Shown piece by piece: positions 1-6,733 of a stretch of DNA of 18,983 nucleotides (the stretch's first letter is position 1; each line of letters starts with the position of its first letter). The stretch is from Selenomonas sp. (GTDB lineage: Bacteria; Bacillota_C; Negativicutes; Selenomonadales; Selenomonadaceae). The notes below the pieces were generated by a model, which was given only the letters and a program-made list of their open reading frames with translations, was not told the origin of the DNA and made no database searches. The translations under genes and the position numbers were made by a program. Where the stretch lies: assembly GCF_024699275.1 (NCBI RefSeq), contig NZ_JAILPX010000104.1, positions 1-18,983 of the forward strand, read 5' to 3'.

Positions 1-2
1 AT

Positions 3-80
3 GACTCAGTAGCTCAGTTGGATTAGAGTATTTGACTACGAATCAAAGGGTCGGGGGTTCGAGTCCCTCCTGGGTCACCA
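3..80 (+). tRNA. tRNA-Arg (anticodon ACG)
   Basis: Cloverleaf read by eye. The acceptor stem GACTCAG (3-9) pairs with CTGGGTC (70-76), with one G-U pair. The anticodon stem TTTGA/TCAAA encloses the loop CTACGAA, with anticodon ACG at 38-40. The T arm GGGGG-TTCGAGT-CCCTC follows, then a discriminator A and an encoded CCA at 78-80. ACG (A34 normally edited to inosine) reads CGN arginine codons. Only two bases precede it in the window, so any promoter or upstream tRNAs lie outside. Confidence 0.95.
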
Positions 81-87
81 TTTTTAT

Positions 88-173
88 GGGTAGGTGGCCG
101 AGTGGTTAAAGGCAACAGACTGTAAATCTGTCATCTTCGGATTACGATGGTTCGAATCCATCCCTGCCCACCA
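88..173 (+). tRNA. tRNA-Tyr (anticodon GTA)
   Basis: The acceptor stem GGGTAGG (88-94) pairs with CCTGCCC (163-169), followed by A and an encoded CCA (171-173). The anticodon stem ACAGA/TCTGT encloses CTGTAAA, with GTA at 122-124. A long variable arm (class II tRNA) precedes the T arm with TTCGAAT, as expected for bacterial tRNA-Tyr. It lies 7 bases after the Arg tRNA and is probably cotranscribed with it. Confidence 0.96.
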
Positions 174-186
174 CTGGAAAGGTGTA

Positions 187-210
187 GCGTCGCGAAAGCG
201 GCGCTTTTTT
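187..210 (+). terminator. Rho-independent terminator of the tRNA unit
   Basis: The stem GCGTCGC (187-193) and GCGGCGC (198-204) form 7 pairs, one of them a G-U, around a GAAA tetraloop. A run of six T follows (205-210). It closes the tRNA transcript. Confidence 0.9.
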
Positions 211-241
211 GTTATGGGAAACCGAAAGAGTTGGTTTTTGT

Positions 242-271
242 TTGACGGAAACTGAGGAATTTTGTTAAAAT
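242..271 (+). promoter_or_regulatory. Sigma-A type promoter for the 3D-domain gene
   Basis: The -35 TTGACG (242-247) and -10 TAAAAT (266-271) are 18 bp apart. The promoter lies 57 bp before the preferred TTG start and downstream of the tRNA terminator, so the next gene is probably transcribed on its own. Confidence 0.6.
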
Positions 272-327
272 ATTTTTGGTGTATACATAAGTGAAAGATG
301 GATAGAAAAGCTAGTGAGGTGGTTTTA

Positions 328-969
328 TTGCGTAAGCAAGTAGTCCTGTTAGTTTTATTTACCCTGGTATTTATGTGTTATATGGTGGCTCCGGCGGCTG
401 CCTCTATATTGGTCAAAGAAGGATCTACCGGTGATGCAGTGCGTCATGTTCAGCGATTATTGATTGAGCAGGGGTATCTGAAGGGTGCAGCCGATGGGGA
501 TTGTGGTCCGCTGACGGTGGCTGCCATCGAAAAGTTTCAAGAGGATCGTGGACTGACCGTGGATGGCGTTTGTGGTGATGGAACGTACTATTATCTTTCT
601 GGGGGCAAATCCTATGCGACGAAGGAGCAGCCGGCAAAAGACACGTCAAATTCTACCAATCAGGAGAATCATGATGAGGCCATTCCCCATGGTCATGCGA
701 TGTATGTTTCTGCTTCGGGCTATAGTGCGTATGATCCTGGTAATGGCAAACATACGGCTAGCGGAACGCTGGTTCGTCGTGGTGTGATTGCAGTGGATCC
801 CCATGTGATTCCGCTGGGAACAAGGGTCTTTATTCCTGGCTATGGTGATGCTGTTGCGGAGGATATTGGCAGTTCTATTCATGGGCAGCGTATTGATGTG
901 GCTTTTGATAGTCATGAGGAAGCCTTGGCTTTCGGCAGACGGGATTTAGAGATTATTATTGTGGATTGA
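328..969 (+). CDS. Secreted peptidoglycan-binding and 3D-domain protein
   Basis: Exported protein probably acting on cell-wall peptidoglycan. I chose the TTG at 328 because GAGGTGG (316-322) sits 5 bases before it and it gives a clean signal peptide: an Arg-Lys start, a hydrophobic core and a probable cut after APAAA. The in-frame ATG at 298 has no good ribosome site and would only add ten residues. With the TTG start the product is 213 residues. A PG_binding_1 repeat spans about 31-90 (GSTGDAVRHVQRLL, then GPLTVAAIEKFQ). A polar linker follows at about 91-123. A C-terminal 3D domain (about 126-213) has VDPHVIPLGTRV, AVAEDIG and RIDVAFDS, carrying the Asp residues that name this MltA-like double-psi beta-barrel domain. 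Domain pairings of this kind occur in Firmicute cell-wall hydrolases and germination-like proteins. The exact substrate is not shown by the sequence. Confidence 0.9.
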   Translation: MRKQVVLLVLFTLVFMCYMVAPAAASILVKEGSTGDAVRHVQRLLIEQGYLKGAADGDCGPLTVAAIEKFQEDRGLTVDGVCGDGTYYYLSGGKSYATKEQPAKDTSNSTNQENHDEAIPHGHAMYVSASGYSAYDPGNGKHTASGTLVRRGVIAVDPHVIPLGTRVFIPGYGDAVAEDIGSSIHGQRIDVAFDSHEEALAFGRRDLEIIIVD

Positions 970-983
970 TATTGACGTTATAG

Positions 984-1004
984 CCGCCCTTCGGGGCGGT
1001 TTTT
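984..1004 (+). terminator. Rho-independent terminator after the 3D-domain gene
   Basis: A perfect 6-bp stem CCGCCC (984-989)/GGGCGG (994-999) with a stable TTCG tetraloop is followed by five T (1000-1004). It lies 15 bases after the stop codon. Confidence 0.94.
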
Positions 1005-1005
1005 G

Positions 1006-1034
1006 TTGCATATTGCCTCTTAAAACGCTATAAT
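1006..1034 (+). promoter_or_regulatory. Sigma-A type promoter of the yaaR-holB-ricT operon
   Basis: The -35 TTGCAT (1006-1011), a 17-bp spacer and a consensus -10 TATAAT (1029-1034) start directly after the preceding terminator. It is the only strong promoter seen before the yaaR to nagZ gene string. Confidence 0.75.
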
Positions 1035-1085
1035 TTAAGATAACAAAGTGTGAATAAAACCTACTAGGCGAAGCGGGTGATGATT

Positions 1086-1538
1086 ATGCCACTGAAAGTT
1101 GACAGCCGCGCTACCCAGGAAACTGCGTTTACCCGTGTATTAGGCCGGGATGAACGGGTGGAAAGCGGAGATTCGGAATTTTCCTTGGAGTTGATGGAGC
1201 AGGAGGACAGTTTGTCTACAGAACAGCTGGATAAGCTCCTGAAACAGATTGATGAGCAGGGCGCACGGCTTTCTAAGACGCCCACCTATGATGAGTTGAA
1301 ATCCTATCGTACCCTGATCAAGAATTTTGTAGGGGAAGCGGTCAACCGTATGTATGAGCTCCATAGCCAGGCTGGCTGGGACAGAATGGGGCGGCAGAAG
1401 GTCTATACCACTGTGCGGAAGATTGATAAAAAATTAGAAGAGATGGCGGAGAAGATTCGCTTAGGCCAGTCTGACCAGTTGGATATCGTAGCCAGTCATG
1501 ATGCTATCCGGGGGATGCTGGTAGATTTGTATATGTAA
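1086..1538 (+). CDS. yaaR: YaaR family protein (DUF327)
   Basis: Small, charged, probably helical cytoplasmic protein of 150 residues from this start. It matches the DUF327/YaaR family in its C-terminal half: YDELKSYRTLIKNFV, then RQKVYTTVRKIDKKLEEMAE, then the ending DAIRGMLVDLYM. Its place immediately before holB is the same as in Bacillus subtilis. The molecular function of the family is not established. Starts at GTG 1077, ATG 1080 and ATG 1086 are all in frame. I prefer 1086 because GGTGAT (1076-1081) lies 4 bases upstream and the resulting MPLKVDSR start looks natural, but a start 2-3 codons earlier cannot be excluded. Confidence 0.9.
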   Translation: MPLKVDSRATQETAFTRVLGRDERVESGDSEFSLELMEQEDSLSTEQLDKLLKQIDEQGARLSKTPTYDELKSYRTLIKNFVGEAVNRMYELHSQAGWDRMGRQKVYTTVRKIDKKLEEMAEKIRLGQSDQLDIVASHDAIRGMLVDLYM

Positions 1539-1562
1539 TGGTCGTATAGAGAGTGGTCGGTT

Positions 1563-2558
1563 GTGGAAATTCGCTGGGAAAGTTTGACAGGACACAAGAC
1601 GCAGGTTAGGGAATTGATGACCCTGCTGAAGGAGGGTCGGCTTCCTCACGCATTGCTTTTTACTGGTATGACCGGTATTGGCAAGAAGCTTTGCGGGCAG
1701 ATATTAGCAGCGGCTATCCTCTGCGGACACGATGATGCTCCCTGCGGGATTTGTGAGAATTGCCGGAGCCTTATGGCGAATGCTCATCCTGACTATTATG
1801 AACTTATTCCGGAAGTGCGGGGGAAATCCACCCGTATTATTCGCATCGAGTCCATCCGTGAGATGCAGACTGCTGTTTCCCGTTCTGCTGTACAGGCGGG
1901 ACGCAGGGTAGTACTCATCGATGATGCAGATACCATGAATGAACCTGCTGCCAACAGCCTTCTAAAGACATTGGAGGAGCCGGAGGGGCAGGTTACTTTT
2001 ATCCTGATTGCCCGAGACAGAAGCGGTCTTTTGGATACGATCGTGTCCCGGTGTATGCCTTTGGATTTTGGACCACTTACCCATGACGAAGTAAAGCAGG
2101 AATTGATACAGCGTCAGCTGCCGGAAGAGGAGGCGGAAAAGCTGGCCTACCTGGCGGATGGCAGTTTAGGGCAGGCACTTAAGCTTAGTCAGCATGGCGG
2201 TCTGGAATTGCGGGATGATGCACTGGCTTTTTTGACGGCATTGCCGGCGTATGCCCTGCCCAGGTTGTGGAAGGACGCAGCTGAGAAAGGTGAGATGGAT
2301 AGAGAATCCTTAATGGAATGGGTGGGCTATTTGAATATGCTGCTTAGGGATATGCTGCTGCTTTATGAGGATGGCGGCACAGCCCTGCTTTATAATGGGG
2401 ATTTGCGTGAGCCTTTAGTCGGGTTGTTGCCGGCTTTTTCTAAGGGGAAGCTTTTTGCCATGCAGGGAGAGACCCGGGAATTTTTGCGGCGGCTGCAGGC
2501 TAATGTGAATTTGCGCCTGCAGCTGGAAGGATATTTTATCCGGTTGATGGACTGTTAG
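1563..2558 (+). CDS. holB: DNA polymerase III delta' subunit
   Basis: Clamp-loader subunit that helps load the beta sliding clamp at the replication fork. The protein has 331 residues, normal for the family, and begins with GTG at 1563. Visible motifs in order: a P-loop GMTGIGKK (35-42), a four-cysteine zinc module (C54, C61, C64, C67), a Walker B-like VVLIDDAD (116-123), PAANSLLKTLEEP (128-140) and the clamp-loader SRC motif (162-164). Delta' subunits often have a non-catalytic P-loop. Here the P-loop looks close to consensus, so nucleotide binding is possible. The ribosome site before the GTG is weak. The gene lies 24 bases after yaaR in the same operon, as in other Firmicutes. Confidence 0.95.
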   Translation: MEIRWESLTGHKTQVRELMTLLKEGRLPHALLFTGMTGIGKKLCGQILAAAILCGHDDAPCGICENCRSLMANAHPDYYELIPEVRGKSTRIIRIESIREMQTAVSRSAVQAGRRVVLIDDADTMNEPAANSLLKTLEEPEGQVTFILIARDRSGLLDTIVSRCMPLDFGPLTHDEVKQELIQRQLPEEEAEKLAYLADGSLGQALKLSQHGGLELRDDALAFLTALPAYALPRLWKDAAEKGEMDRESLMEWVGYLNMLLRDMLLLYEDGGTALLYNGDLREPLVGLLPAFSKGKLFAMQGETREFLRRLQANVNLRLQLEGYFIRLMDC

Positions 2559-2560
2559 CT

Positions 2561-2596
2561 CAGCACATGGTTTATATGGATACAGATTATGTGCTG
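2561..2596 (+). repeat. Intercistronic inverted repeat between holB and ricT
   Basis: CAGCACAT (2561-2568) and ATGTGCTG (2589-2596) are perfect 8-bp arms around 20 bases. Further pairs outside (T2560-G2597, G2558-C2599, A2557-T2600) extend the stem past one mismatch. No T-run follows, so this is not an ordinary terminator. It may set the relative level or processing of the two cistrons. Confidence 0.5.
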
Positions 2597-2631
2597 GTCT
2601 GGCAGATTGATTATAGACTTAGGAGATTTTT

Positions 2632-3762
2632 ATGCAGACGATTATCGGTGTTCGCTTTAAGAAGGCGGGCAAGATTTATTATTTTGCGCCGGGCAATCTG
2701 GATATTAAGCTGGGCGACAAGGTTATTGTGGAGACAGCCCGGGGGATGGAGTGCGGGGAGACTGTAATTGGCCCACGGGAGGAATCTGAGGATAAGATCG
2801 TACCGCCGCTGAAGGTAGTACACCGTATTGCCAATGAATCCGATATTCACCGCATTGCCGAGAACAAGGAGAAGGAAAAAGAAGCTTTTGGCATCTGTGA
2901 GGAGAAAATCGCAGCACATGGTCTGCCCATGAATCTGGTAGAGGTGGAATACACCTTTGACATGAACAAGATTATCTTCTACTTTACTGCTGATGGCCGC
3001 ATTGACTTCCGGGAATTGGTCAAGGATCTGGCCTCAGTATTTCGGACGCGCATAGAATTGCGGCAGATTGGGGTACGGGATGAGGCTAAGTTTATGGGAG
3101 GGATTGGCTGTTGCGGACGTCCTTTGTGTTGTGCCACCTTCCTGGGGGATTTTGAGCCTGTATCTATTCGCATGGCCAAAGATCAGAATTTATCCCTTAA
3201 TCCCACCAAAATTTCCGGCATCTGTGGGCGCCTCATGTGCTGTCTTAAATACGAAAACGACTGCTACTGTGGTGAGAACTGCCTTCATCAGCAGAAGAAA
3301 ATCATTCCGCCAGCTCAAGGCTCAAGAGTCGTATCTGTGGAGGGTGAGGGTAAGGTTATTTCTTTGAATCAGCAGCGTCGTTCGGCAACGATTCTCCTGG
3401 ATTCTGGGCGTACTATTGTGGCGTCATGGGAGGATGTTATCGAAAAAGACGAAGAGGATACGACGGTGGCTGCATCTATGGTGGAAGCCTATGCAGAACA
3501 GGAGTCGGAAGCCGCGGATATCTTAGCGGAAGATTTTGGGGAACCGGCAGATCATAATCGTGGGAATCGCGAGGAACGTAGTGAGCGGCGGGATCGCCGT
3601 CCGCGGGATAAGCGAGACAATCGCCGCGAGGGTGGTCATCGTTCCCAGAGCAATCATAATCGCAATCGGGATACGGGAAACCGCCGCAATAATCGTGACA
3701 ACCGTACCAAAAACAATAAGCGTGGCGACAAGCGCAACCGGGAAAATCGGGAGCGTCATTGA
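2632..3762 (+). CDS. ricT: PSP1-domain regulatory iron-sulfur protein RicT (YaaT), with Arg/Asn-rich tail
   Basis: RicT/YaaT is part of the RicA-F-T (Y-complex) system that in Bacillus subtilis affects RNase Y dependent mRNA maturation, competence, biofilm and sporulation. Here it has 376 residues and starts at an ATG 6 bases after AGGAG (2621-2625). A PSP1-type core occupies about 1-270. The cysteine cluster C160, C161, C166, C167, C198, C203, C204, C211, C213, C217 fits the iron-sulfur binding region known for this family. The last 68 residues (309-376) are very basic and polar, about a third Arg and a fifth Asn, with no hydrophobic core. That disordered tail is longer than I expect for a standard RicT and may contact RNA (inference). 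The gene sits between holB and trmN6, and its stop overlaps the next start. Confidence 0.93.
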   Translation: MQTIIGVRFKKAGKIYYFAPGNLDIKLGDKVIVETARGMECGETVIGPREESEDKIVPPLKVVHRIANESDIHRIAENKEKEKEAFGICEEKIAAHGLPMNLVEVEYTFDMNKIIFYFTADGRIDFRELVKDLASVFRTRIELRQIGVRDEAKFMGGIGCCGRPLCCATFLGDFEPVSIRMAKDQNLSLNPTKISGICGRLMCCLKYENDCYCGENCLHQQKKIIPPAQGSRVVSVEGEGKVISLNQQRRSATILLDSGRTIVASWEDVIEKDEEDTTVAASMVEAYAEQESEAADILAEDFGEPADHNRGNREERSERRDRRPRDKRDNRREGGHRSQSNHNRNRDTGNRRNNRDNRTKNNKRGDKRNRENRERH

Positions 3763-4499
3763 TGAGGGATGTGCGTTTAGGCGAGTACGAACGGCTGGAC
3801 GATTTAATGAAGAGCGGGCGGCATATCATTCAGAATACGCAGGAGTTTTGCTTCTCCCTGGATGCCGTGCTGCTGGCTCATTTTTTGTCGTTGAAATCCC
3901 GGCAAAAGGTATTGGAACTGGGGACTGGAACCGGGGTGATTCCCTTGATTATTGCCGATGAGGTGGCCCGGATAGATGCGGTGGAGTTGAATCCCATCAT
4001 GGCGGAATTGGCTTCCCGCAATGTCTGGATGAATGAATTAGAGGATAAAATCTTCGTGCAGGAGGGAGATTATCGTTCCATTCGTGATCTCTATAAGCCA
4101 GAATCCTTTGATGTGGTACTGGCTAATCCGCCCTATCGTCCTGTGGGGGAAGGCCAGGTCAATAAACTCACGGGAGTGGCCAGAGCCCGCCATGAGTTTA
4201 CCGCTACCCTGCGGGATGTGGTAAAAGCGGCTCGTTTTGCCTTGCGCTTTGGCGGTCATTTTGGCATGGTACACCTGCCAGAGCGATTAGGTGAGATTAT
4301 TGTCACCTTTCACGAGCATCAAATGGAGATAAAACGCTTGCAAATGGTGCAGCCGAAAACGGGCAAGGCACCGAATATGATGATATTGGAAGCCGTGGTG
4401 GGAGCCAGCCCCGGTGGATTGAAGGTACTGCCTCCGTTAATCGTACATAAGGAAGATGGCAGTTATACAGACGAGATTTTACAGATATATGGGATGTGA
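3762..4499 (+). CDS. tRNA1(Val) (adenine37-N6)-methyltransferase family protein (YabB/TrmN6-like)
   Basis: SAM-dependent N6-adenine methyltransferase of the YfiC/TrmN6 type. In E. coli this family modifies A37 of tRNA1-Val; the target in Firmicutes is less certain. The protein has 245 residues. Motif I LELGTGTG (51-58), the acidic VELNP (74-78) and the catalytic NPPY (122-125) are intact and followed by the family pattern RPVGEGQVN and ARHE. The ATG at 3762 shares its A with the TGA stop of ricT (TGATG), which implies translational coupling. An in-frame TTG one codon earlier is less likely. B. subtilis has yabA between these two genes; it is absent here. Confidence 0.9.
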   Translation: MRDVRLGEYERLDDLMKSGRHIIQNTQEFCFSLDAVLLAHFLSLKSRQKVLELGTGTGVIPLIIADEVARIDAVELNPIMAELASRNVWMNELEDKIFVQEGDYRSIRDLYKPESFDVVLANPPYRPVGEGQVNKLTGVARARHEFTATLRDVVKAARFALRFGGHFGMVHLPERLGEIIVTFHEHQMEIKRLQMVQPKTGKAPNMMILEAVVGASPGGLKVLPPLIVHKEDGSYTDEILQIYGM

Positions 4500-4503
4500 A
4501 AAG

Positions 4504-5346
4504 ATGAGTGCAATAATCCCTACGCTATACCTCTGTGCTACCCCGATTGGTAATTTAGAGGATATGACCTATCGAGCTGTGCGAATGTTGGGGGAAGTGG
4601 ATTTGATTGCTGCTGAAGATACCCGGCATACAAGACAATTGCTGACCCATTTCGATATTCACACGAAACTTACCAGTTATCACGAGCACAATAAGCTTAC
4701 CAAAGGACCGGAACTTATCGCTTACATGGCAGAAGGTCATGACCTGGTCTGCGTCAGTGATGCAGGTTTGCCTGGCATTTGCGACCCTGGCAGTCATTTG
4801 GCACAATTGGCGATTGAGGCGGGCTTTAAGGTTACGCCTTTGCCTGGTGCCAATGCCGGGCTGTCGGCTTTGATTTGTTCAGGTCTTGATACTACGCGTT
4901 TTACCTTTATCGGTTTTTTGCCCAAGACCAGCAAGAAGCAACAGGAATTATTGGCAAATGTCCAGTATTACCCGGAAACGTTGATTTTCTATGAAGCTCC
5001 CCACCATTTGCTGGCTACGCTAAAGATTTTATATCATGTGCTGGGCGACCGACAGGTGGCCTTGGGGCGGGAACTCACCAAGAAATTTGAAGAATTTCAG
5101 CGGGGGAGTCTGGTGGAGCTCATGGCATATTATGCGGAAAATTCTCCTCGTGGCGAATATGTCATTGTAGTGGCAGGTTATACTGGCGAAGTCCTGAAGG
5201 CAGATCATGAACTGCCTGAACACCCGAAAGAATGTTGTGAGTATTTCATGGCACAGGGGCTCGATAAGAAAACGGCCATGCGCGAGGCCGCTAAGGCTTT
5301 GGGGATTTCCCGTCGCGATGTGTATCAGGCAATGCTGAATAATTGA
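4504..5346 (+). CDS. rsmI: 16S rRNA (cytidine1402-2'-O)-methyltransferase RsmI
   Basis: Tetrapyrrole-methylase-fold enzyme that 2'-O-methylates C1402 in the decoding centre of 16S rRNA. The product has 280 residues from the ATG at 4504, four bases after the preceding stop. Motifs are complete: TPIGNLEDMTYRA (13-25), AAEDTRHTRQLL, SDAGLPGICDPG, PLPGANAGLSAL and the C-terminal REAAKALGISRRDVYQAM. An upstream in-frame extension to 4456 would overlap trmN6 and lacks a ribosome site. The gene is the yabC homologue of the conserved Firmicute cluster; the usual yazA neighbour is missing. Confidence 0.96.
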   Translation: MSAIIPTLYLCATPIGNLEDMTYRAVRMLGEVDLIAAEDTRHTRQLLTHFDIHTKLTSYHEHNKLTKGPELIAYMAEGHDLVCVSDAGLPGICDPGSHLAQLAIEAGFKVTPLPGANAGLSALICSGLDTTRFTFIGFLPKTSKKQQELLANVQYYPETLIFYEAPHHLLATLKILYHVLGDRQVALGRELTKKFEEFQRGSLVELMAYYAENSPRGEYVIVVAGYTGEVLKADHELPEHPKECCEYFMAQGLDKKTAMREAAKALGISRRDVYQAMLNN

Positions 5347-5353
5347 CAGGCAG

Positions 5354-6472
5354 ATGATGACAATGAAGATGCGAAGTATAGCAGGGATTTTGGTTCTATT
5401 CATGCTGGCGGTGATGGCTGCCGCTTGCCAAAAGGCTGTGCCGACGACGAAGACCGTTACGTTGGATGATCAGGTGAATGAGATTGTAAACAGTATGACT
5501 GTGCCGGAAAAGGTGGGGCAGCTGGTCATGATTGGTATTCAAGGAATAGAAATCAATGATGACAGCCGTTATATGCTGAATCAGTATCATATTGGTGGAG
5601 TAATTCTCTTTGACCGTAATCTGCAAACGGCAGAGCAGACCCGAAAGCTTACAGCGGATTTACAGGCCCAGGCGGATAAAGTACCACTTTTGGTGGGGAT
5701 TGATGAGGAAGGCGGCCCTGTGGTGCGCGGTAAGCATTTTATTACCCCGCCACCCAGTGCACAGAGTCTGGGGACCGCTGGGATTGAGGATAATACCAAG
5801 GCGGAAAGCTGGGCACAAAAGACTGGTAACCAGCTTAGGGATTTGGGCTTTAATGTGAATTTTGCTCCCGTAGCAGATGTGGGAGATAATCCTCGGAACT
5901 ATAGTGCCAATCCACAGGTGACGGCTAAATTTGTGTCTGCTGCTGTACAGGGCTATGAATCGTCGCATGTTATCTGTACATTAAAGCATTTTCCGGGAAT
6001 TGGACAGGGAAAGGTAGATTCCCATGTGGACCGCTCTGTGATTCCTGTTGAGGAGGCTGGTTTGTGGAATCGGGAACTCCTGCCTTTTGCTGAAGTTATC
6101 AATAATCATAGCAGCGAGAATTATATGGTGATGGTTTCCCATCTCATCTATCCGGCTATTGATGATAGTCCTGCCAGCATGTCTTCTAAAATCATGACTG
6201 ACCTTTTGCGGCAGGAGATGCATTTCACCGGAGTAATTGTCACAGACGATTTGGAAATGGGAGCTGTATCCAAGTATGGCAGCTTCCGGGATCTGGGCGT
6301 GCAGGCCATTCGTGCCGGGGCAGATATGGTGATGGTGTGTCATGAGTATCCCCATGAGACGGATGTTTATCTGGGCCTTTTGGATGCGGTGGAAAAGGGT
6401 GATATCCGTATAGATCGGATTGACGAATCGGTGAAGCGGATAGTGAAGATGAAACTTTTGCATCAGCAATAG
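5354..6472 (+). CDS. nagZ: Glycoside hydrolase family 3 lipoprotein, beta-N-acetylhexosaminidase (NagZ type)
   Basis: Predicted to remove N-acetylglucosamine from muropeptides in wall turnover. The 372-residue product has a lipoprotein-like signal: basic start, hydrophobic stretch 8-24, candidate lipid-anchored Cys25 after MAAA (not a textbook LxxC box). The GH3 barrel shows GGVILF (81-86), GIDEEGG (115-121), KHFPGIG (211-217) and VTDDLEM (296-302), where D298 is the expected nucleophile. The D222-S-H224 loop is the Asp-His dyad described as acid/base catalyst in NagZ enzymes. The usual KHFPGHG has Ile in place of the second His. It is a single-domain form without the C-terminal domain seen in the longer Bacillus enzyme. 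Several Met codons (5354, 5357, 5363, 5369) could start it. It follows rsmI by 7 bases, so it ends the operon. Confidence 0.93.
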   Translation: MMTMKMRSIAGILVLFMLAVMAAACQKAVPTTKTVTLDDQVNEIVNSMTVPEKVGQLVMIGIQGIEINDDSRYMLNQYHIGGVILFDRNLQTAEQTRKLTADLQAQADKVPLLVGIDEEGGPVVRGKHFITPPPSAQSLGTAGIEDNTKAESWAQKTGNQLRDLGFNVNFAPVADVGDNPRNYSANPQVTAKFVSAAVQGYESSHVICTLKHFPGIGQGKVDSHVDRSVIPVEEAGLWNRELLPFAEVINNHSSENYMVMVSHLIYPAIDDSPASMSSKIMTDLLRQEMHFTGVIVTDDLEMGAVSKYGSFRDLGVQAIRAGADMVMVCHEYPHETDVYLGLLDAVEKGDIRIDRIDESVKRIVKMKLLHQQ

Positions 6473-6523
6473 TGTTCATGATTTGTGATACAAGCTGTGG
6501 AGAGTCTGGCGTTGTTTTATAGG

Positions 6524-6573
6524 CGGCTTTAGAAGTCAACCTCATTGGGGGAGGACTTCTAAGGCTGTCTTTT
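6524..6573 (+). terminator. Terminator of the yaaR-nagZ operon
   Basis: A long stem has GCTTTAGAAGTC (6526-6537) pairing with GACTTCTAAGGC (6554-6565), one pair being G-U. It is extended outward by G6525-T6566 and C6524-G6567. The T-rich tail TCTTTT (6568-6573) follows. It lies about 50 bases after the nagZ stop and before the Fur-type promoter. Confidence 0.8.
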
Positions 6574-6662
6574 GTTATAGGCCAATTCCTTCCCGTTGGT
6601 GGATATATTTTCCTGGATATGGATGTTCCTTATGTCCGGAAGAAATATCTGCAAGATTAAAC

Positions 6663-6691
6663 TTGCAAATGATTATCATTTATACTATAAT
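6663..6691 (+). promoter_or_regulatory. Promoter of the DUF3793-flavodoxin unit
   Basis: The -35 TTGCAA (6663-6668), a 17-bp spacer and the consensus -10 TATAAT (6686-6691). The spacer is almost filled by a Fur-like palindrome, so repression by an iron sensor is the natural reading. Confidence 0.8.
6667..6681. promoter_or_regulatory. Fur-like box 1 in the promoter spacer
   Basis: AAATGATTATCATTT is a 7-1-7 inverted repeat (AAATGAT-T-ATCATTT) overlapping the end of the -35 and most of the spacer. Aligned to the classical 19-bp Fur consensus, 13 positions agree. Binding here would block RNA polymerase. Confidence 0.75.
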
Positions 6692-6706
6692 AGCCTTGTT
6701 GAATCG

Positions 6707-6723
6707 ATGATAATTTTTATCAT
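6707..6723. promoter_or_regulatory. Fur-like box 2 downstream of the -10
   Basis: ATGATAA-TTT-TTATCAT is a perfect 7-bp inverted repeat. Read as a 7-1-7 site (TGATAAT-T-TTTATCA, 6708-6722) it differs from the Bacillus Fur consensus at one arm position. It lies in the transcribed leader just before the ribosome site, so two sites bracket the transcription start. Confidence 0.72.
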
Positions 6724-6733
6724 TTGTGAGGTG

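Noticed and set aside
5981..6469. A 162-codon minus-strand frame inside nagZ
   Set aside because: Overlaps the catalytic half of a well-supported GH3 gene and shows no recognisable motif.
6596..6733. N-terminal extension of the DUF3793 frame
   Set aside because: It contains the TTGCAA/TATAAT promoter, both Fur-like palindromes and the ribosome site, so it is non-coding.
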